Shown here piece after piece: positions 47,260-55,923 of a DNA stretch of 64,000 bases. This DNA comes from VRUE01 sp963737575. GTDB taxonomy: Bacteria > Actinomycetota > Thermoleophilia > Solirubrobacterales > 70-9. The notes under the pieces were generated by a model. It did not search any database. It had not been told where the DNA came from and saw nothing but the letters and a program-made list of their open reading frames with translations. The position numbers and the translations under genes were made by a program. The first letter of the stretch is position 1. Each line of letters starts with the position of its first letter. The stretch is from assembly GCA_963737575.1 (NCBI GenBank), contig CAVTTJ010000005.1, positions 310,001-374,000 of the forward strand. The letters run 5' to 3'.

Positions 47260-47618
47260 TTGAGCGGGTCCGAGCAGACCCTGAACGAGCTCTACGCCGC
47301 CTTCAACCGGCGCGACCTCGACGCGGTCCTCGCGGCGATGCACCCTCGGGTCGACTGGCCCAACGCCTGGGAGGGCGGCCGGGTGCATGGCCGCGAGGCC
47401 GTCAGGGCCTACTGGGAGCGGCAGTTCGAGCAGATCTCGAGCAAGGTCGAGCCTGTCGGGTTCAGCGACGAAGGGGATGGCGCGTCGTCGTCGTCGTCGA
47501 CGTCCACCAGGTCGTCCACGACCCCCGCAGCGGTGAGCTCCTCGGCGACAGCCGGGTCCAGCACCGCTACCGGTTCGAGGACGGATCGATCGTCCGCATG
47601 GACGTCATCGGGGACTAG
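47260..47618 (+). CDS. SnoaL/NTF2-like protein (frame break)
   Basis: TTG 47260 (TTG 47218 also open). LNELYAAFNRRDLDAVLAAM and GREAVRAYWERQFEQ are the NTF2-like N-terminal half. A G is missing at 47479-47480: restoring it gives GRVVVVVDVHQVVHDP and HRYRFEDGSIVRMDVIGD. About 119 residues. The stop shares a CTAG with the P450 stop on the other strand. Function unknown. Confidence 0.75.
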
Positions 47619-48850
47619 GCGGAGAGCCTCACCGGCAGCGTTTTCAGCTGGTTGAGGAAGGCCGACTCGACGAAGGTGGGCTCACCCGCCAGCTCCATGT
47701 CCGGGTAGCGGGCCAGCGTCTCCTCGAGCAGGATCTTCAGCTCGAGTCGGGCCAGAGCGGTGCCGAGGCAGAAGTGGCGCCCGCCGGCGCCGAACGCCTG
47801 GTGCTCGGGGTTGCGGTGGATGTCGAAGGCCTCGGGGTTCTCGTACTGGGTCTCGTCGCGATTCGAAGACGCGTACCACATCACCACCTTCTCGCCCTTC
47901 TTGATCTCCTGCCCGTTCAGCACCGTGTCCTCGGTCGCGGTGCGGCGGAAGTGGGCGAAGGCGGGGAACATCCGCAGCGCCTCCTCGACCACGCCGGGGA
48001 TCAGCGCCGGGTCGCCGACCACCTCCTGCATCTGGGCGCGATCTTCGAGCAGCGCCCGCATCCCGCTCGCGTAGGTCGACCGGGTGCTGTCGTTGCCCGC
48101 CGCGACCAGGAGGAAGAACCCCATCACGATCTCGTGTTCCTCGAGCCGCTCGCCGTCGATCTCGGCGTGGACGAGGACGCTCGTCAGGTCGTCGGTCGGG
48201 CTCTCGCGCCGGGCGGCGATCATCGTGCTGCACTTCGCGAAGACCTGTTCGATCGCGGCCTGGATCGTCTCTTCGACGTTGTCGATCGAGGGGCTGTAAT
48301 CGGGATCGCTGGCAGCCAGAGCCGAGTTCATCAGCTCCGCCCAGACCGCGTCGTCCTCTTCAGGGATCCCCATGAAGCTGCCGATCACCCGCGAAACGGC
48401 CGGCTGGGCGACCTCGGCGACCAGATCGCAGCTCTCGCGCCCCTCGAGGCGGTCGAGGATGCGGACGACGATCGCGCGGATCTCCTCCTCGTGGGCGGCG
48501 ATCCTCTTCGGCGTGAACCCGGCCTGGAAGAGCGCCTTGATCCGGTCGTGCTTGGGTGGGTCCATCCCGATGAACATCGCCCGCGCGAGCTCGATCGGGA
48601 AGACCTCGTCGATCGCCACCACTCCTCCCACTTCGGAGGAGTAGGTCTGCCAGTCGCGGCTGACGGCGTGGACGTCATCGGCCCTGGTCACCGACCAGAA
48701 GCCCTTGGCGGCCGGGAACTCGGTCACCCGCGCCGTCCAGTGGACGGGGCACTCGCTGCGCATCTGCTTGAAGAGCTCATGGGGCGGGCCGTCGACCCAG
48801 TGTTCGCGCTCGATCAGCAGGGCGTCTTTCAGGTCTCCGTTTTCGGTCAT
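47615..48850 (-). CDS. cytochrome P450 (CYP125/142/124-like)
   Basis: 411 residues from ATG 48850. Haem loop FGAGGRHFCLG with the Cys ligand, ExxR in EEALRMFP, and I-helix LLVAAGNDSTRST (acid-alcohol pair varied to Asp-Ser). FWSVTRADDVHAVSRD, TYSSEVGGV and MDPPKHDRIK resemble CYP125/CYP142/CYP124 enzymes, which hydroxylate steroid side chains or branched fatty chains. Substrate inferred only from resemblance. The direct repeat ggctggctggcc upstream (about 48866) may be a regulator site. Confidence 0.9.
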   Translation of the reverse strand: MTENGDLKDALLIEREHWVDGPPHELFKQMRSECPVHWTARVTEFPAAKGFWSVTRADDVHAVSRDWQTYSSEVGGVVAIDEVFPIELARAMFIGMDPPKHDRIKALFQAGFTPKRIAAHEEEIRAIVVRILDRLEGRESCDLVAEVAQPAVSRVIGSFMGIPEEDDAVWAELMNSALAASDPDYSPSIDNVEETIQAAIEQVFAKCSTMIAARRESPTDDLTSVLVHAEIDGERLEEHEIVMGFFLLVAAGNDSTRSTYASGMRALLEDRAQMQEVVGDPALIPGVVEEALRMFPAFAHFRRTATEDTVLNGQEIKKGEKVVMWYASSNRDETQYENPEAFDIHRNPEHQAFGAGGRHFCLGTALARLELKILLEETLARYPDMELAGEPTFVESAFLNQLKTLPVRLSA

Positions 48851-48934
48851 CCGGGGCATCCTACTGGCTGGCTGGCCAGTTTTCGCGAAACGGGTAGGGA
48901 GGAGGTGCCAACCAGTAGGAGCGAGGAGGAGACA

Positions 48935-49393
48935 ATGGATCAGCCGACGGCGGAGCAGGCGTTGAAGGAGCTCGAGCCGCTGCTCGGGGAGTGGAGGATG
49001 GAGGCGATTCCCCCGAGTGGAGAGCCCTGGCCCGGAGAGGCGCGGACGACCTTCGAGTGGCATGACTCGGGCGCCCACCTCGTCGGGCGCTCGACGATCG
49101 AGATGCCGGAGGCTCCCGACTCGATATCGATCATCGGCTGCGACGCCGCGAAAGGAACGTACTTTCAGCTGTACTCCGACGAGCGGGGCGTGTGCCGCGT
49201 CTACGGGATGAGCATCGGCGACGGCGAGTGGAAACTCTGGCGCGAGGGGGAGCCCTTCGCCCAGCGGTTCGCCGCCACCTTCGAGGACGGCGGCGCGATG
49301 ATCGCCGGCCGCTGGGAGACCGCCGGGGACGGGAACGGGGGCGGGTACGAGACCGACTTCGACCTGATCTACCGCAGGTTCGCCTCACCCTAG
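48935..49393 (+). CDS. small beta-barrel protein (DUF1579-like)
   Basis: 152 residues from ATG 48935 with ribosome site gaggagg. LKELEPLLGEWRMEAIP and TTFEWHDSGAHLVGRS fit the calycin-like DUF1579 family; ETDFDLIYRR closes the barrel. No catalytic residues recognised. The stop shares a CTAG with the VOC gene on the other strand. The long in-frame upstream region is antisense to the P450 and discarded. Confidence 0.65.
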   Translation: MDQPTAEQALKELEPLLGEWRMEAIPPSGEPWPGEARTTFEWHDSGAHLVGRSTIEMPEAPDSISIIGCDAAKGTYFQLYSDERGVCRVYGMSIGDGEWKLWREGEPFAQRFAATFEDGGAMIAGRWETAGDGNGGGYETDFDLIYRRFASP

Positions 49394-49881
49394 CCCGTGG
49401 CGCCCCCCGAATCGGGCCGGCCGGTGATCGGGTGGTCCGGGGCCGGCTCGAACGAGGCGCCCTCGGCGAGCAGACCCCTGCCCGGGACGTGGTTCAGCTC
49501 GAGCCTGATCCCCTCCGGGTCGCGGAACGAGAGCGAGTAGTAGCCCGGTGCCCATGGGCCCTCCTCCGGCGCCCGGACGATCTCGGCACCGATCCCGAGC
49601 AGGAATTCGTGGGTGGCGTCGACGTCCTCGCGGCTGCGGGCCCGGAAGCAGAGGTGGTCGATCCCCGGCCCGGTTTCGGTATGGGGGACGCCCCTGCTCT
49701 CGGGATCGGCCGCCCGGATCCCGAGCGCCGTCCGGCCGCCGACGTAGTAGACGAACTCATGGGAGCGCGGCTCGACTGGGTTGAGGCCGAGAAACGGCAT
49801 CACCTCGTCGTAGAAGGCGATGCACTCCTCGATTCGATTCGCCCTGAGGATGACGTGGGCGACGCCGTTGATCTCGACCAT
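49390..49881 (-). CDS. VOC (glyoxalase-like) family protein
   Basis: 163 residues from ATG 49881. INGVAHVILRANRIEECIAF, PGIDHLCFRARSREDVD and SFRDPEGIRLELNH give both halves of the fold, with His, His and Glu as likely metal ligands. Possible dioxygenase or glyoxalase; substrate unknown. Confidence 0.82.
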   Translation of the reverse strand: MVEINGVAHVILRANRIEECIAFYDEVMPFLGLNPVEPRSHEFVYYVGGRTALGIRAADPESRGVPHTETGPGIDHLCFRARSREDVDATHEFLLGIGAEIVRAPEEGPWAPGYYSLSFRDPEGIRLELNHVPGRGLLAEGASFEPAPDHPITGRPDSGGATG

Positions 49882-50076
49882 GCGCCTGAATAGTGTCGAA
49901 TCGGGCTCAACGCCGGCTCGGCGACCCGGTGACGAAGTGGACGCCCAAGCGCTGCCTTCATCTCTCTGCTCCTCACTCGCGGGTCGGTGAGCCAATTTCA
50001 ACACCGCGAGGAGGCCCCGCCATCGGGGGTATGCCACAACTCGGTTGGGGGTGAGCCGCGGCCCCGGAAACGAGAG

Positions 50077-50106
50077 GCCCCGCCGGAGCGGGGCCTCGTC
50101 CCATGC
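50077..50106 (+). repeat. 30-bp direct repeat, left copy (terminator hairpin)
   Basis: Identical to 53903-53932. The first 18 bases form a hairpin (gccccg-ccggag-cggggc). At the right copy this is the terminator and 3' flank of tRNA-Leu; here no tRNA follows. The rest of 49882-50282 shows no gene. Confidence 0.75.
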
Positions 50107-50282
50107 TGCGAGCGTCTTGGCGTGGCCGCTACGATTGCGCCGGAGTGGTGATGAGCGGGGGGATGACGGGCCCCCGGTCCGTTTGTTGCCGGTGCCGGAT
50201 TCAGGAGACGCCGCCGCAATCGGGTCAACCTCCGCCGCCGCGCGTCCTGGACCGCGAGGTGCCTGGCCCTTCTGGAGGGGTA

Positions 50283-51014
50283 TTGGAGACCGACGCTCTC
50301 GAGCAACATCTGAGCCGACAGGCAGAACGATCCCGGGACTTCTTCTGGATCCGAATCCGTTGGGATCTTGTCTGCAGCCTGCTGCCGAATGCGACGGGCG
50401 CCGAGCTCGTCGACGTCGGGGCCGGAACCGGATTCCTCGGAGATCTGCTGAGGGCCCGCCTGCCGGAGATCTCCTACCGGTACGTCGAGCCGATCGCGAG
50501 TCTCGAGGACAGCCTCGAGGAGAGGTTTGGCGCCGAGTCGAACCTGCGCGAAAGCGAGAGCTTCGGGGCGGCCCAATTCGTGACCCTGCTCGACGTTCTC
50601 GAGCACCAGGAGGACGATCGCCTCTTCCTGCGTGAGTTGGCGGCGAAGATGGAGCCGGGCGCCGTCTTGATCCTCACCGTACCTGCGATGCCGTCGCTCT
50701 GGTCGGAATGGGACGCGGCGCTCGGGCACTTCCGCCGCTACCGCAAACTCTCGCTGCGCGCGACCCTACCCGGCGAGCAGTTCGAGATCGTGGAGCTCAG
50801 CTATCTGTTCCCGGAGCTCCTGCCCGCAGGGTGGGTGCGAAGGATCCGGCGGGGCGGCGACACCAATGGGGTCGATGCCCACGACGCGGAGTTTCCCGAC
50901 CTGCCAGGTTGGATGAACGAAAGCCTCTACCGAATCGGTAGCGCGACGACGAAGGCCCGGCGTCTGTGGCCGGCGGGCACCTCCCTTCTCGCGGTTCTGC
51001 GACGAGCCCCATGA
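50283..51014 (+). CDS. SAM-dependent methyltransferase of a glycan cassette
   Basis: About 243 residues from TTG 50283, which follows tctggaggggta; other starts upstream (GTG, ATG from 50103) are possible. ELVDVGAGTGFLGDLL is SAM motif I, VTLLDVLEHQEDD motif IV, and LGHFRRYRKLSLRATLPGEQ is common in methyltransferases next to glycosyltransferases. Its stop overlaps the membrane protein start (ATGA). Confidence 0.78.
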   Translation: METDALEQHLSRQAERSRDFFWIRIRWDLVCSLLPNATGAELVDVGAGTGFLGDLLRARLPEISYRYVEPIASLEDSLEERFGAESNLRESESFGAAQFVTLLDVLEHQEDDRLFLRELAAKMEPGAVLILTVPAMPSLWSEWDAALGHFRRYRKLSLRATLPGEQFEIVELSYLFPELLPAGWVRRIRRGGDTNGVDAHDAEFPDLPGWMNESLYRIGSATTKARRLWPAGTSLLAVLRRAP

Positions 51015-52912
51015 CGGCAGCAGGACTGCGCAGGTGGAGGTGGTTGCTGTCCTCTCTCGCCTTCGCAGCCGTGACCCTGGTGAGCATCCTGATCGCGGTG
51101 CCCAGCATGTTCGTCGGTTTCACCTCCTACGACGACGAGGGATACATGCTCGTCGCCCTGCGCTCGTTCATCGACCACGGATCGCTCTACCAGAACGTCT
51201 TCACGCAGTACGGGCCGTTCTACTACGAGCTCTGGGGCACCGTCTTCGGGGCCCTCGGGATCACGGTCGATCTCGATTCAGGCCGGGTCGTGACCCTTGT
51301 CGTCTGGATCCTCGCCAGCCTCATCATCGGTCTCTCCACGTACCGGATGACCGGCAGCATCGTGCTCGGGGTGATCGGCCAGATGCTGACCTTCATGGCG
51401 CTCAACATCGCCCCATACGAGCCGATGCACCCCGGCGGGCTGATCTCCCTGCTGCTCAGCCTGATCCTCGCCGTCGCATGCCTGGTCAGGGGCCGGCTCA
51501 GCACCTACTCGATGGCGGCCCTCGGCATGCTGCTCGGCGCGCTGACCCTGACCAAGGTCAATGTGGGGGTATTCGCCCTGATCGCCTTTGCCTTGATGGC
51601 CGTCGCGAGCTATCCGAACCTCAGCTCGCGCAGGTGGGTCAGGCTCGGCGTCGAGGTCCTCTTTGTAGCTTTCCCGATTCTGCTGATGGCCGGGAAGTTC
51701 TCCGAGCCGTGGGCGCGTGCGTACGCCTTCCACGTGGCTGCCGCGGCGCTGGCGGTCGTGATCGCGCTGCGGGCCCGGAACATCGCTTCCCGCTCGCCCC
51801 AAGAGCTCATCTGGATCGTCGGCGGTTTCGCAGTGGCCGCTGGCCTGATCCTGCTCGCGATCCTCGGAGCGGGAACGGGGCCGAGCTCCCTATTCGAAGG
51901 GGTGATCACGCAGCCCCTGCGGCAGGCCGATGCGTTTTCAATCCCCTTCGCCTACTCGGACCGCCTCCTCTTCCTCGACGCGCTGGCGCTGACCACTGTC
52001 GTCGGGTACGCACTCCTCGCCAGACAACGCCCATCCTCCGATGCCTGGTTTCGCAACGTTCTCCCGATCTTCAGCATCCTGGTCGGCGCCCAGATTGCGC
52101 TCTCGCCGGTCGGGAGGACCTTGCCCATCGATGCCGTGGCGTCCCCCGGTTATGAGTTCGGGCTCCTGGCGTTTGCCTGGGTCGCCCTGCTTCCGGTCGA
52201 TGGCGGCGAAAACGACCGGCGCAGCACCTTCGCTCAGACGCTGCTGGCGCCACTGGCGGTACTTGAGGCCCTCCATGCCTATCCGGTGGCGGGCAGTCAG
52301 GTCGCCTGGTCCACCTTCCTGCTGATCCCGGTTGGTCTGGTCTGCGTCGGCAACGGCGCCCGCGGTCTCCTCGCTGCCGCGGGCGCCGAGTGGAGGGGGA
52401 CGGTGGTCGCGACAGGTGCCGTCCTGGCGGCGATTTTCGTCCTCTTAGTCGCCAACGAATCGCTGCGAAAGCCGCTCGACGACGCCCGGGCCGCCTACGA
52501 CGCGGGGACGCCGCTCGAACTCCCCGGCGCCCGGAAGGTGCGGGTGGAAACCGCTGACGAAGCGAGGGTGTACCAACACGTTGCGGCGGCGATCGACCGG
52601 TACTGCAACGCTTTCCTGACCTTGCCAGGAATGAACAGCTTCTACTTCTGGACTGGGCAGGAACCCCCGACCGGCAACAACGCGACCGCCTGGACGACCC
52701 TCTTCGACGATTCCCGCCAGCAGGATGTGATCGACGAAACCCGCGGGATCGAAGGGCTCTGCCTGCTCGAAAACGAACCCCTCGCGCTCAACTGGACGGC
52801 AGGGGCCCCGCCGGAAGGCCCGCTGGTCGGCTACCTCCATCGCGGCTTCAAGCCGATCGTCACGGTTGGGGCCTACAGGCTGCTGCGGCGAGACGGCGCC
52901 AGCCCGGGCTGA
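51011..52912 (+). CDS. GT-C-like multi-pass membrane protein
   Basis: 633 residues from ATG 51011. About 12 membrane helices, then a soluble C-terminal domain of about 150 residues. The first external loop has YDDEGYM and QYGPFYYELWG, like the acidic motif of GT39/GT83-type polyprenyl-phosphate-sugar transferases. Probably moves a sugar from a lipid carrier to an external acceptor, with the carrier charged by the GT2 enzyme encoded next. Confidence 0.75.
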   Translation: MTAAGLRRWRWLLSSLAFAAVTLVSILIAVPSMFVGFTSYDDEGYMLVALRSFIDHGSLYQNVFTQYGPFYYELWGTVFGALGITVDLDSGRVVTLVVWILASLIIGLSTYRMTGSIVLGVIGQMLTFMALNIAPYEPMHPGGLISLLLSLILAVACLVRGRLSTYSMAALGMLLGALTLTKVNVGVFALIAFALMAVASYPNLSSRRWVRLGVEVLFVAFPILLMAGKFSEPWARAYAFHVAAAALAVVIALRARNIASRSPQELIWIVGGFAVAAGLILLAILGAGTGPSSLFEGVITQPLRQADAFSIPFAYSDRLLFLDALALTTVVGYALLARQRPSSDAWFRNVLPIFSILVGAQIALSPVGRTLPIDAVASPGYEFGLLAFAWVALLPVDGGENDRRSTFAQTLLAPLAVLEALHAYPVAGSQVAWSTFLLIPVGLVCVGNGARGLLAAAGAEWRGTVVATGAVLAAIFVLLVANESLRKPLDDARAAYDAGTPLELPGARKVRVETADEARVYQHVAAAIDRYCNAFLTLPGMNSFYFWTGQEPPTGNNATAWTTLFDDSRQQDVIDETRGIEGLCLLENEPLALNWTAGAPPEGPLVGYLHRGFKPIVTVGAYRLLRRDGASPG

Positions 52913-52914
52913 GG

Positions 52915-53877
52915 ATGAACGCCTGGTTCGTCACACCGGCCTACAGGGACGCCCGGTCGTTCCTGATCCTGCGCCGCCACCTGCTCGCGGTTGCCCCTGA
53001 GGCCGGAATCGACCAGGCACGGTTCGTACTGGTCGACGACTCTGCCGGCCAGGACCCGGAGGTCGAGTTAGCCCGCGCACTCGAGGATGTGACCGTGCTC
53101 GAGCCGCCGTTCAACCTCGGACACCAGCGGGCAATTGTCTTCGCCCTGAGGAGGATCCTGCCTGAGATTCCGGACGAGGACCTCGTCATCACCCTCGACG
53201 CAGACGGCGAGGACCGGCCGGCCGACGTCCCGCGTCTGGTCGCTCCCCTTCGAGAACAGGATCAGACCCAGATGATCGCGCTGGCGCTGAGGACATCGCG
53301 CGCCGAGTCCGTGCGGTTCAAGGTTATGTACTGGCTCTTCCGCCTTCTGTTCAGGGCCTTGACCGGGACCACCGTCCGGAGTGGCAACTTCGCGGCGATG
53401 CGAGGTGGCGTGGCCCGCCGCGCCCTCAGCCATCCGATGTTCGATCTTTCCTATTCCTCGGCGCTGCTGGCCCTCGACCTGCCGATCGTCTACGTGCCGT
53501 GCCCACGGGGAGCTCGGTACGAGGGCGAGTCGAAAATGACCTACGGGCGTCTTTCCACTCACGGCCTGCGGATGCTGATGCCGTTCACCGACAGGATCGC
53601 GGTCCGGGCGCTTGCAGCATTCACGTTCTTCCTCGTGCTCGGGATGGTCATCGCGGCGACGATCGTCGTCATCCGGCTCTTCACCGACTCGGCGATCCCC
53701 GGCTGGGCGAGCACGATGGCGCTCGTCTCGCTGATCATCTCCCTGATCGCGCTCGGCAACTTCGTGACGCTCTTCATGCTCTTCTCGCAAACTCGCGCCA
53801 TCTCGCTCAACAGTGTCGAGGATCTTCGCGACGGCGACAGACGGGAGTCGGCCGGGACGGCGGAGGAGGCCCGGTGA
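52915..53877 (+). CDS. GT2 glycosyltransferase, DPM1/GtrB-like
   Basis: 320 residues. GT-A fold with FVTPAYRDARS, LVDDSAGQDP and LDADGEDRP (DXD-like), NLGHQRAIV, then two C-terminal membrane helices. Such enzymes load a sugar onto polyprenyl phosphate. Starts 2 bp after the membrane protein; the three genes form a compact glycan-modification unit. Confidence 0.85.
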   Translation: MNAWFVTPAYRDARSFLILRRHLLAVAPEAGIDQARFVLVDDSAGQDPEVELARALEDVTVLEPPFNLGHQRAIVFALRRILPEIPDEDLVITLDADGEDRPADVPRLVAPLREQDQTQMIALALRTSRAESVRFKVMYWLFRLLFRALTGTTVRSGNFAAMRGGVARRALSHPMFDLSYSSALLALDLPIVYVPCPRGARYEGESKMTYGRLSTHGLRMLMPFTDRIAVRALAAFTFFLVLGMVIAATIVVIRLFTDSAIPGWASTMALVSLIISLIALGNFVTLFMLFSQTRAISLNSVEDLRDGDRRESAGTAEEAR

Positions 53878-53902
53878 CCGCCCAAAGCCGGATCAGGAAA
53901 AA

Positions 53903-53929
53903 GCCCCGCCGGAGCGGGGCCTCGTCCCA

Positions 53930-53932
<3 letters not shown>
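53903..53932 (-). repeat. 30-bp direct repeat, right copy; tRNA-Leu terminator
   Basis: Identical to 50077-50106. On the minus strand it follows the tRNA-Leu 3' end and its gccccg/cggggc hairpin is a likely terminator. The final three bases overlap the tRNA. Confidence 0.75.
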
Positions 53933-54015
<83 letters not shown>

Positions 54016-54107
54016 CTGCGGGCGGTCGATTCTAGATAAGTCAGCACCGACCGGCGGTGGGCGCGGACGCCCACCCGTTGCGGAGGTCCGGGCGAACCGG
54101 TACCCTG

Positions 54108-54121
54108 CGAACAGGTGTTCG
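54108..54121 (+). promoter_or_regulatory. SOS box (LexA operator)
   Basis: cgaacaggtgttcg is a near-perfect palindrome matching the Gram-positive/actinobacterial SOS box CGAAC-N4-GTTCG. It lies 47 bp before the lexA start, so lexA is autoregulated. Confidence 0.85.
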
Positions 54122-54167
54122 AACGTCCGAGACATGCGCCGGTGCGTGCGGTGAGGGGAAGGGGCCG

Positions 54168-54782
54168 ATGGATCTCGACCTGACCAAGCGCCAGAAAGAG
54201 ATCTTCGACTTCATCCGCCGCTACGCGGCGAAGACGGGCTACCCGCCGACCGTGCGCGAGATCGGCAAAGCGGTCGGCCTGCACTCCTCCTCCACCGTCC
54301 ACGCCCACCTCGCCAACCTCGAGAAGATCGGTCTGCTGAAACGGGACCCCTCGAAACCGCGGGCGATCGAGCTTCTCTTCGACCGCGCCAAGAAGACGAT
54401 CCTGCCGGGCGAGAACGGCATCCCGCTGGTTGGCAGCGTCGCCGCCGGCGAGCCGATCGTCGCCGAAGAGAACATCGAGGAGTACATCGAGATCCCCGAC
54501 GTGATCGGCGGCGAGGAAGGCGATTACATCCTCCGCGTCCGCGGCGAAAGCATGAAGGAAGCCGGGATATTCGACGGCGACTACGCGGTGGTCCGCCCAG
54601 CCGAGGACGCCGCCGACGGTGAAATCGTCGTCGCCCTGATCGGCGAGGAGGCCACGGTCAAGCGCTTCTTCCAGGAAGACGACCACATCCGGCTCCAGCC
54701 CGAGAACGAGGCGATGGAGCCGATCAGGACCCCCGACGCGACCGTGCTCGGCCGCGTGATCGGCGTCCTCCGCAAGATCTAG
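54168..54782 (+). CDS. lexA: LexA repressor
   Basis: 204 residues from ATG 54168 with ribosome site gaggggaagggg. Winged helix YPPTVREIGKAVGLHSSSTV; cleavage site in GSVAAGEPIVAE (Ala-Gly); catalytic Ser in RGESM and Lys in EATVKRFF. RecA-stimulated self-cleavage derepresses the SOS genes. The longer in-frame start overlaps the operator and is rejected. Confidence 0.96.
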   Translation: MDLDLTKRQKEIFDFIRRYAAKTGYPPTVREIGKAVGLHSSSTVHAHLANLEKIGLLKRDPSKPRAIELLFDRAKKTILPGENGIPLVGSVAAGEPIVAEENIEEYIEIPDVIGGEEGDYILRVRGESMKEAGIFDGDYAVVRPAEDAADGEIVVALIGEEATVKRFFQEDDHIRLQPENEAMEPIRTPDATVLGRVIGVLRKI

Positions 54783-54823
54783 GGCACCGTTCGCGGAACC
54801 TGCCTGCCGGCGCTACCCTTGAC

Positions 54824-55188
54824 GGGCGGGCTGAGCGATCGCGGGGAGAGAAAACCCCTCGAGGAAAGTCCGGACACCGAAGGGCGTGGCGGTGGGTAAT
54901 TCCACCCGGGGAAACCCGCGGGAAAGTGCCACAGAAATGACACGGCCGATGGCGCGGCCACACGTGAGCCGCGTACAGGCAAAGGTGAAATGGTGCGGTA
55001 AGAGCGCACCGGCGTCGCGGCGACGCGGCGGCCAGGCAAACCCCGCCCGGTGCAAGGCCAAACAGGACCGTCGACCCGGCCCGGCGAGGTCCAGGTAGGC
55101 CGCAGGGCCACTGCGGTGGCCCCTCAGGGGCGAGAGCCCCGGAGAGACAGATGATCGCTCTCGACAGGATCCGGCTTACAGGCCCGCT
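54824..55188 (+). ncRNA. rnpB: RNase P RNA, bacterial class A
   Basis: Universal elements in order: gaggaaagtccggacacc, acagaaa, ggtgaaa...ggtaagagcgcacc, and gacaggatccggcttacagg near the 3' end. The ends pair through gcgggc (from 54826) and gcccgc (to 55187) as helix P1. About 365 nt. This is the catalytic RNA that matures tRNA 5' ends. Confidence 0.95.
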
Positions 55189-55191
55189 AAA

Positions 55192-55217
55192 GGAAAGGCC
55201 CCGCGAGGGGTCTTTCC
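55192..55217 (+). terminator. rnpB terminator
   Basis: Hairpin ggaaaggcccc/ggggtctttcc with loop gcga, a few bases after the rnpB 3' end. One G-U pair. Confidence 0.75.
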
Positions 55218-55249
55218 CATTCCGTCTTAGCGTTTGCTAACGTGCCGCC

Positions 55250-55384
55250 AACTTCCGCTGAATCTCCGGCCAATAGGCACGGGGAGCGGGGGACCCAATG
55301 GTTGGGGCGAATTGCAGGCATCTGCCGCATAGCGCAGCTCTTTCAGCGCGAGCCCGTCAGCTAACCCCGTAAGCGCACGAAAGA
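55250..55384 (+). promoter_or_regulatory. c-di-AMP riboswitch (ydaO/yuaA class)
   Basis: Conserved blocks match the ydaO motif: gcgggggaccca, ggggcgaatt, and cgagcccgtcagctaacccc followed by gtaagcgc. Actinobacterial members precede cell-wall hydrolase genes such as RlpA/NlpC proteins, as here (gene at 55389). Known members turn expression off when c-di-AMP is high. Distance to the start codon is only a few bases. Confidence 0.85.
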
Positions 55385-55388
55385 GACG

Positions 55389-55874
55389 ATGGACGACGGC
55401 AGGAACCGCCGCGGGCGGAAATATCAATCGAGGCTTGCGCGGGCGCTGCTCCCGGCGCTACTACTCGGCTCGATGATGGCGGTCGCCTCCTCACCGGCGC
55501 AGGCGATGACAGGCGGTGCCTCGCCCTACCCTAGCGGCGGCGCGACCGAAAGCGCGCTCGCCGAAGAAGCGTTCGTCTTCACCGCGATGCGTTCAGCCGG
55601 AGCCACCTGGTACGGGCCGGGCCTCTACGGCCGCCACACCGCCTGCGGGGAGACCCTGCGCCCGGCGACGATCGGAGTCGCCCACAAGACCCTCCCCTGC
55701 GGCACCGCCGTGAAGTTCCTCTACCGCGGGCGCTCGATCGTCGCCCGGGTGATCGACCGCGGGCCCTACTCAATCGGCAACGCCTGGGACCTGACCAATG
55801 GCGCCCGCCTTGCGCTCGGCTTCGAAGGCGCGAACCAGGTCCACTACGCGATCGGGCGGCCCGCGGCCGAATAG
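55389..55874 (+). CDS. RlpA-like double-psi beta-barrel protein
   Basis: 161 residues. A twin-Arg-rich N-terminus and signal peptide end at SSPAQA. The DPBB domain has ATWYGPGLYGRHTACGE, GVAHKTLPCGTAVKF and ARVIDRGPY (catalytic-type Asp), like RlpA lytic transglycosylases and expansin-like proteins. Acts on the cell wall; controlled by the c-di-AMP riboswitch, linking osmotic/wall state to hydrolase synthesis. Confidence 0.85.
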   Translation: MDDGRNRRGRKYQSRLARALLPALLLGSMMAVASSPAQAMTGGASPYPSGGATESALAEEAFVFTAMRSAGATWYGPGLYGRHTACGETLRPATIGVAHKTLPCGTAVKFLYRGRSIVARVIDRGPYSIGNAWDLTNGARLALGFEGANQVHYAIGRPAAE

Positions 55875-55923
55875 GCCCTCGGGCGGCGAACCCGCCGCCC
55901 CTGCGGTTACCCTTCGCCGTCGA

